Part shown: in pieces, positions 50,459-58,700 of the stretch
Layout of the letters: every line of letters begins with the position of its first letter
Position numbering within the stretch: the first letter of the stretch is position 1
Origin: Curtobacterium sp. MCBD17_032
GTDB lineage: Bacteria > Actinomycetota > Actinomycetes > Actinomycetales > Microbacteriaceae
Reading direction: 5' to 3'
DNA: 64,000 bases
Assembly: GCF_003234855.1 (NCBI RefSeq)
Contig: NZ_QKTO01000006.1
Location: forward strand, 1 to 64,000
Translations under genes and position numbers: made by a program
The notes under the pieces: model-generated
Seen by the model: only the letters and a program-made list of their open reading frames with translations
Databases searched by the model: none
What the model was told of the DNA's origin: nothing

Positions 50459-52861
50459 TCAGCTCGCGTCCGGCTGCACGCTCCCCAGCAGCTCGACCAG
50501 GGCGCTCCGCAGGGAGTCCGGCAGCCCGACCGTCTCGAGCTCGACGATCCGGTCGGCGCGCGGCACGTCGCGGTCCACGACCTCCCACGCGGTGAGCTTC
50601 TCGGGGTTCCCGGCCTGGGCACCTTCGAGCAGCTCCCTGGCGGCGTCCCGGGCGTCGACACCGACCGACGGGGGACCGGCCAACGTGAGGACCGCGCCCT
50701 CGTCGGTGGGGACGTCGAGGTCGACCGAGAACCGGTCGGGCCGGACCTCCGCGGCCTCCTGGCCTGCGGCCGGCGACCCGAGGAAGGTGATGCGCCACCG
50801 TCGGCGGACCGGGACGACGTCGACGTCGCCGTCCGCGGGGGCGATCCGGAACGAGGCGGTGTCCCGGTCCCAGGTGAGCGTCGTCCGACAGGCGCCGGAC
50901 GCCGCGGGGCCGCCGGCGTCCGGTTCGTCGGCGTCCGGTCCGGCGGTGCCCTCGCGGTCCTCCACGAGCGTGAAGGTGCCGGAGGCCCCGGGCGCGACGA
51001 GCACCTCGAGCGCGGCCGGGTTCACCGTCGCGTCGACCTCCTCCGGTGCGGCGAGCGGCAGGATCCCGCCGGCCCGCAGCAGCACGGGGATCGTGTCGAG
51101 CGTGCGGTGGAGGTCGACGAAGCGGTCCCCGGCGTAGGTGGTGCCGGTGAACACGTCCGTCCAGGTCCCGGCCGGCAGCCAGGCCCGGGCGCGCCCACGC
51201 AGGGTCACCGGGTCACGCGGTTCGACGATCGGGGCGACGACCAGCTCGGTACCGAAGGCGTACTCGTTCGGGACGCGGTACGCCTCGTCCCGGTGGGGCT
51301 CCAGGTGGTACATCGGCCGGACGAGCGCGGTGCCCGCCGCGGCGAGGTGGTTCATGGTGTGCAGGTACGGCACGAGCCGGTGGCGGAAGCGCAGGGCGTC
51401 GCCCATCGCCGCCCGCGGTTCGGCGGGGAAGACCCACGGCTCCTTGCGGATGAAGGGGTTGTTCGCCGAGTGCAGGCGCATGATCGGCGAGAACACGCCG
51501 AACTGCACCCACCGCGTCGCGAGCTCGTCGTCCCGGACACCGCGGGTGTGCCCGCCGATGTCGTGACTCCACCACGGGTAGCCGATGTTCGCGGCGGTGG
51601 CCGTGAACTCCGGCTGGAACGCCAGGGATGCCCACGAGACGACGGCGTCCCCGGAGAACCCGACGGCGTAGCGGTGGCTGCCCGGTCCGGCGTAGCGGGA
51701 GAACGTCATGCCGGCACCGCCGTCGCGGGCGGAGTCGAGCAGGTGGAAGTGGTTGAGCACCCAGAGCGGGTCGACCCCCGGGACGGAGGACGTCCGGCCC
51801 TGCTGCCAGTCGATCCACCAGAAGTCGACGCCCTGCTCCTCGAGGGGACGGTGCAGGACCTCGAAGTACGCGCGGAGGAAGTCCGGGTCGGTCGGGTCGA
51901 ACGGGATCGCCTGCTCGGTGTCCGGATCGACGCCCATCGCCGCGGCCATCGCCGGGTAGGCGTCCTCGAACGCCCGGACGCCGTCCGCGGGGTGCAGGTT
52001 CAGCGTCGTGCGCATCCCGCGCCGGTGCAGCTCGGCCAGGAACGCCTGCGGGTCGGGGAAGAGCGAGGGCTCCCACGAGTAGCCGGTCCAGCCGTTGCCG
52101 AACCGGGGCGGCACGGACTCCGCCCGGTGCCAGTCCATGTCGATCACGGCGACGGAGAACGGCAGGTGCTCCTCGTCGAACCGGTCGAGGAGGGCCAGGT
52201 ACGACGCGTCCGAGTACGGGTGGTAGCGGCTCCACCAGTTGCCGAGCGCCCACCGGGGCATCAGGGTCGGCGGCCCGGACACCGCGTGGAACGCCGCGAG
52301 CGCCGCGGCGTAGTCGCGCCCGTACGCGAAGACGCTGACGTCCCGCCGACCGGGGACCCGGCTGCCGACCCAGCCGTCGTCCTCGAACAGGAACGACTCG
52401 CTGTCGTCCAGCATGACGATGCCGTCGCGCGCCAGGACGCCGGACTCGAGCGGCATCCGCCCGTCCACGTCGTCGAGGGTGCGTCCGGTGCCACCCAGGT
52501 CACGGGCCTCCTGGCCGTAGCGCCAGCGGTTCGCGTCGGGTCCGGAGGTCTCGACGACCAGGCCGGCCGACGAGAACGGCCGCCCGTCGTACCGCAGGGT
52601 CGCACGGTCGGTCGTCACCTCGACACCTGCGCCGCGGCGCAGCACCGTGTACTCGGGTACCTCGAGCCGCCGGCGTACGGCGAACGTCGAGGCACGGTCC
52701 TCGAAGCCGCCGTCCTCGCTCCACTCGACCCGGAACAGGCCGTCCTGCAGGACCGTGACCCGCCAGTGGTCGCCGTGCACGACGGCCTCGGGGGAGGCGA
52801 CGGGGTCGGATCCGGGGAAGGGGCGGATGGTGGGCAGGGGGCCGGGAGGGGGTGTGGTCAC
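50459..52861 (-). CDS. glycoside hydrolase family 31 (alpha-glycosidase)
   Basis: This 800-residue cytoplasmic enzyme is the last gene of the importer operon, 52 bases after the MalG-type permease. An N-terminal beta-sandwich (about 30-200) precedes the TIM barrel (about 205-540), which has MDWHRAESVPPRFGNGWTGYSW and the nucleophile Asp351 in WIDWQQG. The acid/base Asp405 is in GFSGDAVVSW. The WIDWQQG form differs from the DMNE motif of classical alpha-glucosidases and xylosidases, so the aglycone side or the sugar is probably different. C-terminal beta domains follow, with a long Asp/Gly-rich insert (about 630-660). Confidence 0.92.
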   Translation of the reverse strand: MTTPPPGPLPTIRPFPGSDPVASPEAVVHGDHWRVTVLQDGLFRVEWSEDGGFEDRASTFAVRRRLEVPEYTVLRRGAGVEVTTDRATLRYDGRPFSSAGLVVETSGPDANRWRYGQEARDLGGTGRTLDDVDGRMPLESGVLARDGIVMLDDSESFLFEDDGWVGSRVPGRRDVSVFAYGRDYAAALAAFHAVSGPPTLMPRWALGNWWSRYHPYSDASYLALLDRFDEEHLPFSVAVIDMDWHRAESVPPRFGNGWTGYSWEPSLFPDPQAFLAELHRRGMRTTLNLHPADGVRAFEDAYPAMAAAMGVDPDTEQAIPFDPTDPDFLRAYFEVLHRPLEEQGVDFWWIDWQQGRTSSVPGVDPLWVLNHFHLLDSARDGGAGMTFSRYAGPGSHRYAVGFSGDAVVSWASLAFQPEFTATAANIGYPWWSHDIGGHTRGVRDDELATRWVQFGVFSPIMRLHSANNPFIRKEPWVFPAEPRAAMGDALRFRHRLVPYLHTMNHLAAAGTALVRPMYHLEPHRDEAYRVPNEYAFGTELVVAPIVEPRDPVTLRGRARAWLPAGTWTDVFTGTTYAGDRFVDLHRTLDTIPVLLRAGGILPLAAPEEVDATVNPAALEVLVAPGASGTFTLVEDREGTAGPDADEPDAGGPAASGACRTTLTWDRDTASFRIAPADGDVDVVPVRRRWRITFLGSPAAGQEAAEVRPDRFSVDLDVPTDEGAVLTLAGPPSVGVDARDAARELLEGAQAGNPEKLTAWEVVDRDVPRADRIVELETVGLPDSLRSALVELLGSVQPDAS

Positions 52862-52913
52862 GCTGGTGGTCCTGTCTCGGCCGTTCCGGCCGGTGTCGGT
52901 CTGGAGGCTCGGT

Positions 52914-53810
52914 TCAGCTCTTGACGGCGCCCTGCGTCACGCCGCTGATCACCCAGCGCTGCGCGAACAGGTAGACGATGACGGTCGGCGCCATCGCCAT
53001 GAGGTACGAGGCGAACGCCACGTTGTAGTTCGTGCCGAACTGGCTCTGGAAGATGTTCTGCACGACGGGCAGCGTCTGCAGCCCCGGGTCCGCGGTGATG
53101 AGCGACGGCATCATGAAGTCGTTCCACGAGGCGAGGAAGGCGAAGATGCCGACGGTCGCGTTCATCGGTCCGAGCAGCGGCAGGATGATGCGCCAGAAGA
53201 TCTGCCACGTGGACGCGCCGTCGATGCGGGCGCTCTCCTCGAGTTCGACCGGGATGGAGCGCAGGAACGCCGAGTAGAGCAGCACGCTGAACGACAGCTG
53301 GAACATGGCGTGCAGGATCGCGACGCCGATCGGGTTGTCGAGCGAGATCATCGCGGTGAGCTTGATCTGGGGGAGCGCCACGACCGGGAAGGGCAGGAAC
53401 ATCGCCGCGAGCAGGTACACGAAGGACCAGCGGAAGAAGCGGCGGTGCCAGTTCCGGACGATGGCGTACGAGGCGAACGAGCTGAGCAGCAGCGTCGCGA
53501 CGACGGTGAGCGCGGCGACGCCGAGCGACACGGTGAACGAGACCGGGAAGCGCGTGAGCGCCCACGCCTCGGCGAAGCTCGCCGGGTTGAACGGGGTCGG
53601 CAGGGACAGCGCGTTGCCGTCGACCGCCTGCCCGCTCGTCTTGAACGCCATCGCGACCGTGACGTACAGCGGGACGAGGACGGTGAGGGACGCGAGCGCC
53701 AGGATGACCGTCAGCGGCCAGTTGACCCGCTCGAGGCGGCGGCGACGCGGCTTGTCGGGGGCGGTGCGGGCGGCTGCGGTGGCCGGGGACCGGGTGTCGA
53801 TGGCGCTCAT
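52914..53810 (-). CDS. ABC sugar importer permease, MalG type
   Basis: The product is a 298-residue permease with six TM helices after a basic N-terminus. The EAA loop (ELEESARIDGASTWQIFWRIILPLL) docks the shared ATPase. It ends RWVISGVTQGAVKS, the standard MalG ending. Its ATG overlaps the MalF-type stop (ATGA). It is part of the LacI-controlled SBP-permease-permease-GH31 operon. Confidence 0.93.
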   Translation of the reverse strand: MSAIDTRSPATAAARTAPDKPRRRRLERVNWPLTVILALASLTVLVPLYVTVAMAFKTSGQAVDGNALSLPTPFNPASFAEAWALTRFPVSFTVSLGVAALTVVATLLLSSFASYAIVRNWHRRFFRWSFVYLLAAMFLPFPVVALPQIKLTAMISLDNPIGVAILHAMFQLSFSVLLYSAFLRSIPVELEESARIDGASTWQIFWRIILPLLGPMNATVGIFAFLASWNDFMMPSLITADPGLQTLPVVQNIFQSQFGTNYNVAFASYLMAMAPTVIVYLFAQRWVISGVTQGAVKS

Positions 53811-54763
53811 GCGAGTCGGAGGTTCCTTCCGCGCGTCACTGCGAGCTGCAGGACCGAGATGAGGACGGTGATGATGAAGAAGACGGTCGCGTTGGCCATC
53901 TGGTAGGCGTAGTCACCGCTGGTGAAGCCGGTGAAGATCGTCATCGCGACACTGCTCGTCGCTGAGCCGGGGCCGCCGTTCGTCAGGCCGACGATGACGT
54001 CGTAGGCGCCGAGGTAGCCCTTCACGCCGAGCACGGTGTTGATGACGATGAAGCCGCCGATGAGCGGCAGGGTGATCGACCGGAGCTGCTTCCACGTCCC
54101 GGCGCCGTCGAGGGAGCTGGCCTCGTACACGTCGGCCGGGATCGAGGTGAGTCCGGCGGTGTAGATGAGGAGCGCGCCCGGGATGGTCTGCCACGCCGAG
54201 ACGATGACGATGGCGAGCCACGCCAGGTTCGGGTCGCCGAGGATGCTCTGCTCGAGCGGACCGAACCCGACCGAGGTGGCCAGGGCCGGCAGCGTGTTCG
54301 AGAACAGGTAGTTGAAGACGTAGGCGACGATGATGCCCGAGACGACCATCGGGATGACGAACACCGACCGGAGGCCCGCGGCGAACCGGACCCGCTTGGA
54401 CAGGGCGATGGCGAGCGACAGCGCGATCGTCTGCGTGACGATGACGGTCACCACCGCGAAGCCGAGCGTGAACCCGTACGACCCGAGGATCGCGGGGTCG
54501 GACACGAGCGCGCGGTAGTTCTCGATGCCGAGGAAGTGCCACTGCCCGAACCCGAGGTAGTCCGTGAAGCTGTAGAAGATGCCGACGCATGCCGGCGCGA
54601 CGACGAACGCCGTGAACAGCACGAGGGCGGGCACGAGGAACAGGTAGTACATGCCCTCGGTGCGGTGCAGGGAGCCGACGCGGCGGTGGACGCGGGTCGC
54701 TGCGGTGGCGGGGCCGGGACGGGGGTCCTCGGTCTCGGGGGTCAGGGGGGTCTGCATGGTCAT
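53807..54763 (-). CDS. ABC sugar importer permease, MalF type
   Basis: The product is a 318-residue permease with six TM helices. The loop DVYEASSLDGAGTWKQLRSITLPLIGG is the EAA motif. The N-terminal 40 residues are polar and cytoplasmic. The ATG at 54763 has an AGGAG site. It lies 43 bases downstream of the binding-protein gene and overlaps the MalG gene. No ATPase gene is present, so an MsiK-like ATPase elsewhere must power it. Confidence 0.93.
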   Translation of the reverse strand: MTMQTPLTPETEDPRPGPATAATRVHRRVGSLHRTEGMYYLFLVPALVLFTAFVVAPACVGIFYSFTDYLGFGQWHFLGIENYRALVSDPAILGSYGFTLGFAVVTVIVTQTIALSLAIALSKRVRFAAGLRSVFVIPMVVSGIIVAYVFNYLFSNTLPALATSVGFGPLEQSILGDPNLAWLAIVIVSAWQTIPGALLIYTAGLTSIPADVYEASSLDGAGTWKQLRSITLPLIGGFIVINTVLGVKGYLGAYDVIVGLTNGGPGSATSSVAMTIFTGFTSGDYAYQMANATVFFIITVLISVLQLAVTRGRNLRLA

Positions 54764-54806
54764 GATCGCTCCTGGGGTCCGGTCCGGCTGTTCCTGGTCG
54801 CGCCGG

Positions 54807-56117
54807 TCAGACCGTCGCCGAGCGGCCGGCGAGTCGTCGCCAGTCGGTGTCGAGCCGCCGCAGCATCGAGTCGAAGTCGCCGCTGCGGATGGCGGTCTGC
54901 AGGTAGTTGCCGAGCGGGATGGAGGTCGGGATGAAGGTGCCCGCGCCCTGGTAGAACGCGCCGTCGTCGACGTACTGCTGCAGTCCCTGGATGCGCTCGT
55001 CGGTCTGCGGGGCGGCGTCCTCGGTGGTCGAGAACGCCAGGTTGTCGAGGTTGTAGGCGTTGATCACGTCGGGCTGCATGAGGAACTCGACAAGCTCCTG
55101 TGCCTGCTCGAGGTGCGGGGTGGTGGTCGGGATCCAGAGGCCGAGGTCGATGTTGACGCGGGCCTTGCGGTCGCCCGGGTCGTTCGAGACCGGCAGGGCG
55201 AAGGTCCCGACGGGCAGGTCCTCGTCGACGAGGGCGATCTGGCTGAGGGCCCACGGCCCCTGCAGGTACATCGCCGCCTTGCCCTGTCCGAAGGCGAGGT
55301 TGCCGTCCGCGTAGGACCGGGTGGCGTGGTCGGGGTTGAAGAACGACGAGATCGTCTTCGCGCGCTCCATCGGCAGGGCGAAGTCCTTCTCGAACGACAC
55401 CTCGGCGTCCGGCCCGACGTCGGTCCCGAGGGCCTTCATCTTCCGGAAGAACGATCCGGTGTCGACCAGGCTGCCGACCGAGTAGTCGAACAGACCCTGC
55501 CAGAGGGTCCAGGTGTCCCGGTCGGTCGCGTACACCGGGGTGATGTCGGCCTGCTGCAGCGCGGTGCAGACGTCGACGAACTCGTCCCACGTGGTCGGGA
55601 CCGGCAGGCCCTGCTCGTCGAAGATGCGCTTGTTGTAGATGACGCCGGCGGCCGCGAGCGAGAACGGCAGCACGCTCGTGCGGTCCTCGTACTTCGCGTA
55701 CTGGTTCGTCAGGCCGTCGATGCTCTTCCGGACCCGTCCGGCGGACGGCAGGTCGCTCAGGTCGCGGAGTACACCGCGCTCGATGTAGCGCGCGAGCTCC
55801 AGGTTGTCGTTGAAGCAGCCGACGTCGGCCGGCTCACCGCGGACGAACTGCGGGGCGATGGCGACGGTGCTGTCGTGCACGACCCGCACGCCGCGGTTCT
55901 CGCGCTCGAAGCGGCTGAGCAGGTCGTCGAAGTAGGCGATGACCTCCTGCTTCTGCTCGTAGAAGCGCAGGGTGCTGCCACCCGCCGCGGTGCTGCCCGC
56001 AGACGGGGCCGAGCACCCGGCGAGCGCGAGTGTGCCGAGCCCGAGCCCGCCCACCGCGCCGGCGAGGAACCCACGCCGACTCAGTGCCGTCCGTGCCGTC
56101 GTGCTGCCCATGCCCAT
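54807..56117 (-). CDS. ABC sugar importer, solute-binding lipoprotein
   Basis: The product is a 436-residue family-1 binding protein. I chose the ATG at 56117, five bases after an AGGGAG site; a GTG two codons earlier would touch that site. The signal carries a twin-arginine motif (SRRGFLAG, Arg14-Arg15) and a lipobox LAGC (Cys35), so it may be exported folded by Tat and then lipidated. The mature protein starts STLRFYEQKQEVIAYFDDLL. It is the first gene of the importer/GH31 operon, with the LacI palindrome in its promoter. Confidence 0.92.
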   Translation of the reverse strand: MGMGSTTARTALSRRGFLAGAVGGLGLGTLALAGCSAPSAGSTAAGGSTLRFYEQKQEVIAYFDDLLSRFERENRGVRVVHDSTVAIAPQFVRGEPADVGCFNDNLELARYIERGVLRDLSDLPSAGRVRKSIDGLTNQYAKYEDRTSVLPFSLAAAGVIYNKRIFDEQGLPVPTTWDEFVDVCTALQQADITPVYATDRDTWTLWQGLFDYSVGSLVDTGSFFRKMKALGTDVGPDAEVSFEKDFALPMERAKTISSFFNPDHATRSYADGNLAFGQGKAAMYLQGPWALSQIALVDEDLPVGTFALPVSNDPGDRKARVNIDLGLWIPTTTPHLEQAQELVEFLMQPDVINAYNLDNLAFSTTEDAAPQTDERIQGLQQYVDDGAFYQGAGTFIPTSIPLGNYLQTAIRSGDFDSMLRRLDTDWRRLAGRSATV

Positions 56118-56152
56118 GGTCACTCCCTTTCGCGCTCCGTCGCGCCAGCCCA

Positions 56153-56181
56153 GTTTTACAGCGCTGTAAACGCAAAGTCAA
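56153..56181 (-). promoter_or_regulatory. importer/GH31 operon promoter with LacI operator
   Basis: On the minus strand, TTGACT (56181-56176), a 17-bp spacer and TAAAAC (56158-56153) form the promoter. The perfect palindrome TTTACAGCGCTGTAAA (56155-56170) lies between the boxes, exactly as upstream of the GH2 gene. About 36 bases separate the -10 from the ATG, leaving room for a ribosome site. Confidence 0.92.
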
Positions 56182-56208
56182 CGCTGAGGTGGCGTGCTGC
56201 GGGGTGGT

Positions 56209-56868
56209 TCAGTCGCGGGCGTGCTGGCGCTCGTGTCGCAGGGACCGGACGGCACGCATGAGGTCGTCCTGCTTGCGGGCGCTCGCGCCGATGGGTGACC
56301 CCAGAGTCGGGCGCGCGACCACGCCGAGCCGCCCGGCGTCCGTGACGACGGCGAGCGACCACGCGCTCTGCCCGAGGCCGGTCTTCCGCTCGTCGGGCTC
56401 GACGTCGTGGAGGTCTGCCCACCCGATCGTGACGACGGGTCCGGGCTGGTCGGGTGTCCATGCGCGCAGCCCGAGGTCGTCCACCGTCCAGAGCGTCGGT
56501 CGGTCCCGACGTCGGGAGGGGATGCCGAACGCGGCGAGGTCGCCCCGGAGGTTCGTGTGGACCGGCAGGAACAGGCGCGGCTGCTCGTGCCACGCGCGAG
56601 CACGCTGCACCGCGGCACGGTCGCGGCGCCGGTACCGGGCGGTGCCGATGCCGAGGGCGACCGCCGCGAGCAGGAGGAACCAGGGCAGCAGGAACGACCG
56701 CGAGGCCCGGCCGTCACCGGTCCCGGTTCCACCGGGGTGCGCCAGCTCGAGCGCGACGCCGGCGAGCCCGAGCACGCCGAGCACCGCGACGGCGAGGACG
56801 GTCTTCCAGACCGGCGGGAAGACGCCCTCGCGCAGTCGCTGCATCCAGGGCTCGGGGACGGAGGTCAT
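56209..56868 (-). CDS. hypothetical membrane protein with two TM segments
   Basis: The product is 219 residues long. Two hydrophobic helices (about 21-42 and 58-77) form a hairpin, followed by a soluble domain of about 140 residues that reads as a bacterial PH-like or small beta domain (FLPVHTNLRGDLAAFGIP, then WTVDDLGLRAWTPDQ and VTIGWADLHDVE). This layout is common for actinobacterial membrane proteins with a cytoplasmic PH-like fold, but I cannot name the family with confidence. It is probably transcribed with the fructosamine-kinase-like gene, 66 bases upstream. Confidence 0.68.
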   Translation of the reverse strand: MTSVPEPWMQRLREGVFPPVWKTVLAVAVLGVLGLAGVALELAHPGGTGTGDGRASRSFLLPWFLLLAAVALGIGTARYRRRDRAAVQRARAWHEQPRLFLPVHTNLRGDLAAFGIPSRRRDRPTLWTVDDLGLRAWTPDQPGPVVTIGWADLHDVEPDERKTGLGQSAWSLAVVTDAGRLGVVARPTLGSPIGASARKQDDLMRAVRSLRHERQHARD

Positions 56869-56934
56869 CGGTCCAGCGTGGCAGCGGCCCGGCCGCGCGT
56901 CCGGGGCGGGCGCGATCCGGGCCTCCCGGAGGGG

Positions 56935-57747
56935 TCAGGCGTAGCGGCGGGCGGCGCGCAGCGCGGCGTCGGTGTACGAGCCGCCGAACAGGAACACGTG
57001 GAGCAGGAGCGGGGCGAGCTGGTGCAGGGCCACCCGGTCCTGCCACCCGGGGGCGAGCGGCGACTCGTCGTCGTACGCGGCCAACACGGTCCCGAGCTTT
57101 GGGAGGCCGAAGAGCGCCAGCAGCGCCAGGTCCGTCTCCGCGTGACCGCCGTGCGGGGTCGCGTCGATGAGCACGGCGCCGGTCGGTGCGTCCGCCTCCC
57201 GCGGCCAGAGCACGTTCCCGGCCCAGAGGTCGCCGTGCAGTCGGGCCGGACCCTCCCCGACGAGCGCCGGCTGCGGGGACCCGAGCGAGCCGTCCTCCAG
57301 GCGGCCGCAGACCCGCTCGAACACGGCGGCCTCGGCACCGTCGTACCCGCCGGCGTCGACGATCCGCTCGACGAAGTCCCGGATCCGGTACTCGGCGAAG
57401 AACGCGCCCCAGGACGTCGGCGCCTCGGGCGCGGGGACGAACGGCGTGCGCGAGCGGCCCATCCGCAGCGGGCCGTTCGACGGGAACCCGGGCGACGGCG
57501 CTCCCCAGTGCGCCGCGCCCGCGGCGTGCGTGTGCGCGAGGGAGCGGCCGAAGCGCGCCGCCTGTGCCCGGGTCGGTGACCCGTCGGCGATGAGCTCGAG
57601 CTCGAGCAGCGTCGGGTGCGGGCGCCCCAGGACCCGCGCGACCCGGGTGCCGCCGGCGTCCTCGGCCTCGGCCAACCAATCCAGACCGGCGGCCTCGGCG
57701 GCGGCCTCGTCCGGGTCGGTGAAGGTCTTCGTGTGCGTGGCGGCCAT
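56935..57747 (-). CDS. fructosamine kinase family protein
   Basis: The product is a 270-residue cytoplasmic kinase-fold enzyme. The APH-like catalytic loop is LHGDLWAGNVLW (170-181), followed by the DFG-equivalent in AVLIDATPHGGHAETDLALL (Asp195). These are the FN3K/YniA signatures, although the usual DPAxYxGHREtDLAM is altered to DATPHGGHAETDLAL. Family members phosphorylate ketosamines on glycated proteins or related sugars so they can be removed. I take the ATG at 57747, which gives proper spacing from an AGGATGGGG site; a GTG lies one codon earlier. Confidence 0.87.
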   Translation of the reverse strand: MAATHTKTFTDPDEAAAEAAGLDWLAEAEDAGGTRVARVLGRPHPTLLELELIADGSPTRAQAARFGRSLAHTHAAGAAHWGAPSPGFPSNGPLRMGRSRTPFVPAPEAPTSWGAFFAEYRIRDFVERIVDAGGYDGAEAAVFERVCGRLEDGSLGSPQPALVGEGPARLHGDLWAGNVLWPREADAPTGAVLIDATPHGGHAETDLALLALFGLPKLGTVLAAYDDESPLAPGWQDRVALHQLAPLLLHVFLFGGSYTDAALRAARRYA

Positions 57748-57781
57748 CACCCCATCCTGCCGACGACGGGCGACCCTGGGT

Positions 57782-58630
57782 TCAGACGGCGTCGACCAGG
57801 GCCCGGGCGAGCGGGTGCCACGGCCGCGAGGACGGCCCGCTCAGCACCAGGGTCCGCTGGTAGCCGGGCGTCACCGGCAGCATGACGAGGTCCGGCGGCA
57901 GCATCACCCGTCCGAGCGTCGGCACGATCGAGACGCCCTCCCCCCGTTGGATCATGCCGAACATCGTGCTCATCTCCCGCACGCGGTGGGCGTAGCGGAA
58001 GGGTTGTCCGGCCCGCTCGTGCATGCGCTGGATCTGGTGCTCGCAACCGCCGCCACCCGCGACGAGGCCGTCCTCGTGCAGGTCGTCGAGGGTCAGCGCC
58101 GGGAGGTCGGCCAGCGGGTGGTCGCGGCGGACGACGGCGGCCATCTCGTCCTGCGCCACGACGATCCCGCCGTCCGGCACCACGGTCGGGTCGACGAGCA
58201 CGGCGGCGTCGACCGTGCCCGCCTCGAGCCACTCCGGCATCTCGTCGTCGTCGCCCTCGTAGACCTGCACGTCGACGTCCGGCAGCGTCACCGCCCACAC
58301 CTCGCGGAGCCGGGGGAGCAGCCCCTGGCACACCGTCGGGACGGCGGCGAGGCGCACCGTGCCGCGGGCCGGGGCGGGCCGGACCACGGCCTCCAGGGCG
58401 TCGACCGAGGCGAGCACGCTCCGGGCGTGGCCCAGCAGCCGGTCGCCCAGTGGGGTGGCCGCGGCGGCGGCGCCCCGGAGCACGACGGGGCCGCCGACCT
58501 CGCGCTCGAACCCGGCGACGGCATGCGAGACCGCGGACTGCCCGACGCCGAGCGCGAGCGCCGCCGCGGTGAAGGAGCCGGCGTCGACGATGGCGACGAA
58601 CGCGCGCAGTTGGGGGAGCGAGACGGTCAT
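57782..58630 (-). CDS. LysR-family regulator divergent from an EamA exporter
   Basis: The product is a 282-residue LysR protein. The helix-turn-helix is at 1-60 (LRAFVAIVDAGSFTAAALALGVGQSAVSHAVAGFE), and the effector domain follows, with Cys in AVPTVCQGLLP. An AAGGAA site precedes the ATG. A LysR-type dyad (58659-58673) lies between it and the EamA gene at 58701, which it probably controls. Confidence 0.9.
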   Translation of the reverse strand: MTVSLPQLRAFVAIVDAGSFTAAALALGVGQSAVSHAVAGFEREVGGPVVLRGAAAAATPLGDRLLGHARSVLASVDALEAVVRPAPARGTVRLAAVPTVCQGLLPRLREVWAVTLPDVDVQVYEGDDDEMPEWLEAGTVDAAVLVDPTVVPDGGIVVAQDEMAAVVRRDHPLADLPALTLDDLHEDGLVAGGGGCEHQIQRMHERAGQPFRYAHRVREMSTMFGMIQRGEGVSIVPTLGRVMLPPDLVMLPVTPGYQRTLVLSGPSSRPWHPLARALVDAV

Positions 58631-58658
58631 GCGGTTCCTTCATGAGTGCATGAGCAGC

Positions 58659-58673
58659 ATGCGTTTGCCGCAT
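58659..58673. promoter_or_regulatory. LysR-box between lysR and eamA genes
   Basis: ATGCG-TTTGC-CGCAT is a perfect 5-bp dyad that fits the T-N11-A rule (T at 58660, A at 58672). The 70-base spacer also contains other GCATG words (about 58648-58653 and 58657-58661). It is well placed to recruit LysR for both divergent promoters. Confidence 0.55.
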
Positions 58674-58700
58674 GCCGTCGGTTTCCCGAGACTAGGCCAG

